Assembly (NCBI GenBank): GCA_013399875.1
Contig: VXAZ01009657.1
Span: forward strand, 186,001 to 250,000
DNA: 64,000 nt
From: Gymnorhina tibicen
Taxonomy: Eukaryota; Chordata; Aves; Passeriformes; Artamidae
Direction of reading: 5' to 3'
The position numbers were made by a program, and so were the translations under genes. Below the pieces are notes generated by a model that was not told the DNA's origin, did not search any database, and worked only from the letters and a program-made list of their open reading frames with translations. Shown one piece after another: positions 62,196-64,000 of the stretch (within the stretch, counting starts at the first letter, position 1; every line of letters starts with the position of its first letter).

Positions 62196-64000
62196 TCGAT
62201 TATCTAATTAGGTCCAAATCAAGCTCTTTGTGCAGAAGGCTGGGTGCCCTGGAAAATGGATATTAACACAAGAAATATGCAAATAAAGTACTGGAGCCTA
62301 GTGTTATCTGTCTGAAATTCCAGTTGTACAAGTGATTTGAGCAGTCAAGCTCTAAAGCATATATCCTTTTTCTGATTCTTCTTCCACTGGTTGCTAACTT
62401 TTTTTTAAATACATATAAAGTCAGGCTTCTTCAGAAATTACAATGTCCCGCTGATTTTTTTCTTGGAAGCATCTAACAGTTCTGGACACCTTTCCATCTT
62501 CAACAGAGTATTTTAAAGAATCCAGAAAAACTCCTGGTTTATAGAAGATTATCAGCTACCTGTATTTAAAGAGCAGTTCCTGACCTGCTGCTCTTCATCA
62601 CTGCTGTCCTTTATTTAAGAGCCTCACCTCAGAAGACACAGGTAACAGTTTCAACTTGACATCTTGCCTGAAAAAAAAATTATTCAGGTAATTAAATACC
62701 ACAGGACAGAGAACTTTACCAATGATCCAGAAGACTCTGCTGCGTTTTAATCCATGACAGAGTTTATACTTTAAACCTGTACACAAGATCAGAGCCTTGG
62801 ACTGCAAACCTTCCAGCCTTCTCCTCATTAAACACTAGTTATGCTTTCAGTGTTTTAACCAAAGATTTCATTCACATTAGTCCAATAACAATGTGGACTG
62901 TCAAAAATTGTTATGTTCTCATGTAAATTAAATTAATTTAGTTCTGGTAAGTAAAAGTTACTTGGCCAAGGTTCTACTATATGAGCACCCATGTATTTTC
63001 ACAGCTCTGCCTTCTGGCAGGCAAGAAGCTAACAGAAAACAGGAAGCCTTGGAACACTGAACAACTTCTGGTACTTATGCTTCAAGTAAGTATGAGATGT
63101 ATAATTCAGCTTATTCGGCCTTCTCTCAACAGTTTCTAATGTAAGTGTTTCTTCAGTCACAACAATCATGTAGCAGAGCAATTAGAGCCTGAACTATATG
63201 TTCTATTTGATGGAATAAATAATCGAAGTGGCTGTTTCAACCATATGGGTAATTTATATCAAGTACTGAATAAACCATCACAAAAAGAACAAACGAGGAA
63301 TTTTTGGATACACAACAGTAGGGACACTCACTCCGGTTGCTCCCTTGCCTCATCCCACAACTACCACCCCATGTACCTTCATCTGTAATCTAATACACCA
63401 CTAATACTCATCTTCTCAAACTTTCAGAACTGAAAAGAACTGGATGCGTGTCCCAGTTATGCTATCGATTTGTGGGGTGACAAATGTCATCTTGGTTGTT
63501 CTCAAGCTTTGAGAACAGAAATAAGCCTGCTCTGCATGTGCAGGATGCTTCAAGTTGATGATTTCCAGAATTCAGACAAGCTTGTCTTTAAAGAGGGTGT
63601 GAAGCTCTAGGTATCATATGGCAGCTGGCGAGAAACAAACCCCAATGCAAGAACAATTCTGTCATGAAAATTTTCACAAACGCACAAAATTAAGCAATTA
63701 CAAATACTAAACTATTTTTAAGTAACAAGCTGCAATTTCTATCATTAAGAGTCTGTGGTGAGCTAAAATTTATCACCACAATAGTGACTGTAACATTCAT
63801 TACCTTATTTATATTAACTATCATGATAGAACAGGGGCTTTAAAAGTCTGTGAACATTCTTCAGCTGTACAGAATGGCATAAATTCAATTTCTGTTCTTA
63901 ATTCTCTACTTAAAAACCCAGTGAAGCTGACAATACATTGAATTCGTGGCTTTCTCCCAACTCAGTGAAAATTAATTCAAATCCATTTCATTACGATACC

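Larger units (their letters stand above)
40728..64000 (-). other. MBP: Golli-MBP upstream intron / 5' flank (partial)
   Basis: Sequence upstream of the start-codon exon on the gene strand. Because that exon has a splice acceptor, at least part of this span is intron 1. No CpG island that would mark a housekeeping-type first exon is visible, so the main Golli leader exon may lie beyond 64000; a TATA-driven candidate first exon sits at 62029-62160. CR1 remnants occur at 50.5-51.0 and 56.3-57.3 kb. The stretches 41-45, 45.1-50.5, 51.8-56.0 and 57.7-61.9 kb show only unique AT-rich DNA and simple repeats. Confidence 0.6.

Noticed and set aside
1..64000. CRISPR arrays, tRNA or rRNA genes, bacterial operons
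   Set aside because: No regularly spaced repeats, no tRNA A/B box pair or cloverleaf, no ribosome-binding sites or dense coding; the window is bird intronic DNA.

Overview
The window is vertebrate nuclear DNA and almost certainly avian. It is AT-rich and intron-like, has no bacterial-style gene packing, and carries at least nine fragments of the chicken-repeat-1 (CR1) LINE family, some with the typical avian 3' end (a 'CCTTCCAACTC...ATTCTATGATTCTAT' type tail). Frequent A/C-rich simple tracts next to poly-A runs fit a neognath bird. The species cannot be fixed from the sequence.

The locus is identifiable. Two short minus-strand exons with canonical splice signals encode the N-terminus of Golli-MBP, the long isoform family of the myelin basic protein gene. 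Exon A (40653-40727) carries the start codon and encodes MGNHVGKREHSTEKSTK. Exon B (9813-9903) encodes 30 residues ending SEDNEVF plus the first base of a Gly codon. The frame joins at phase 0 across a 30.75 kb intron. The rest of the Golli-specific region and all classic MBP exons would lie left of base 1. Upstream Golli sequence lies to the right of 40727.

Layout. 1-9812 is the intron downstream of exon B, with two CR1 3' ends, one old CR1 and a CpG-rich patch at 6901-7260. 9904-40652 is the long intron, with five CR1 pieces (one a CR1 ORF1 esterase fragment, one internally deleted), a CpG-rich patch at 29818-30157 and a protein-like open stretch ending at a perfect splice donor (22834-23049). 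40728-64000 is upstream/intron 1 sequence, with one old and one moderately old CR1 copy.

The most unusual item is at 61979-62195 on the minus strand, the same strand as MBP. A TATAAAA box is followed about 94 bases later by an ATG in strong context. The ATG opens a textbook signal-peptide-like reading frame, which runs into a GTGAGTG donor in phase 1. It could be the first exon of an undescribed secreted-protein gene, or a Golli leader exon carrying an overlapping upstream ORF. No rRNA, tRNA, CRISPR array or intact mobile element was found. Nearly all long ORFs here look like chance open frames.
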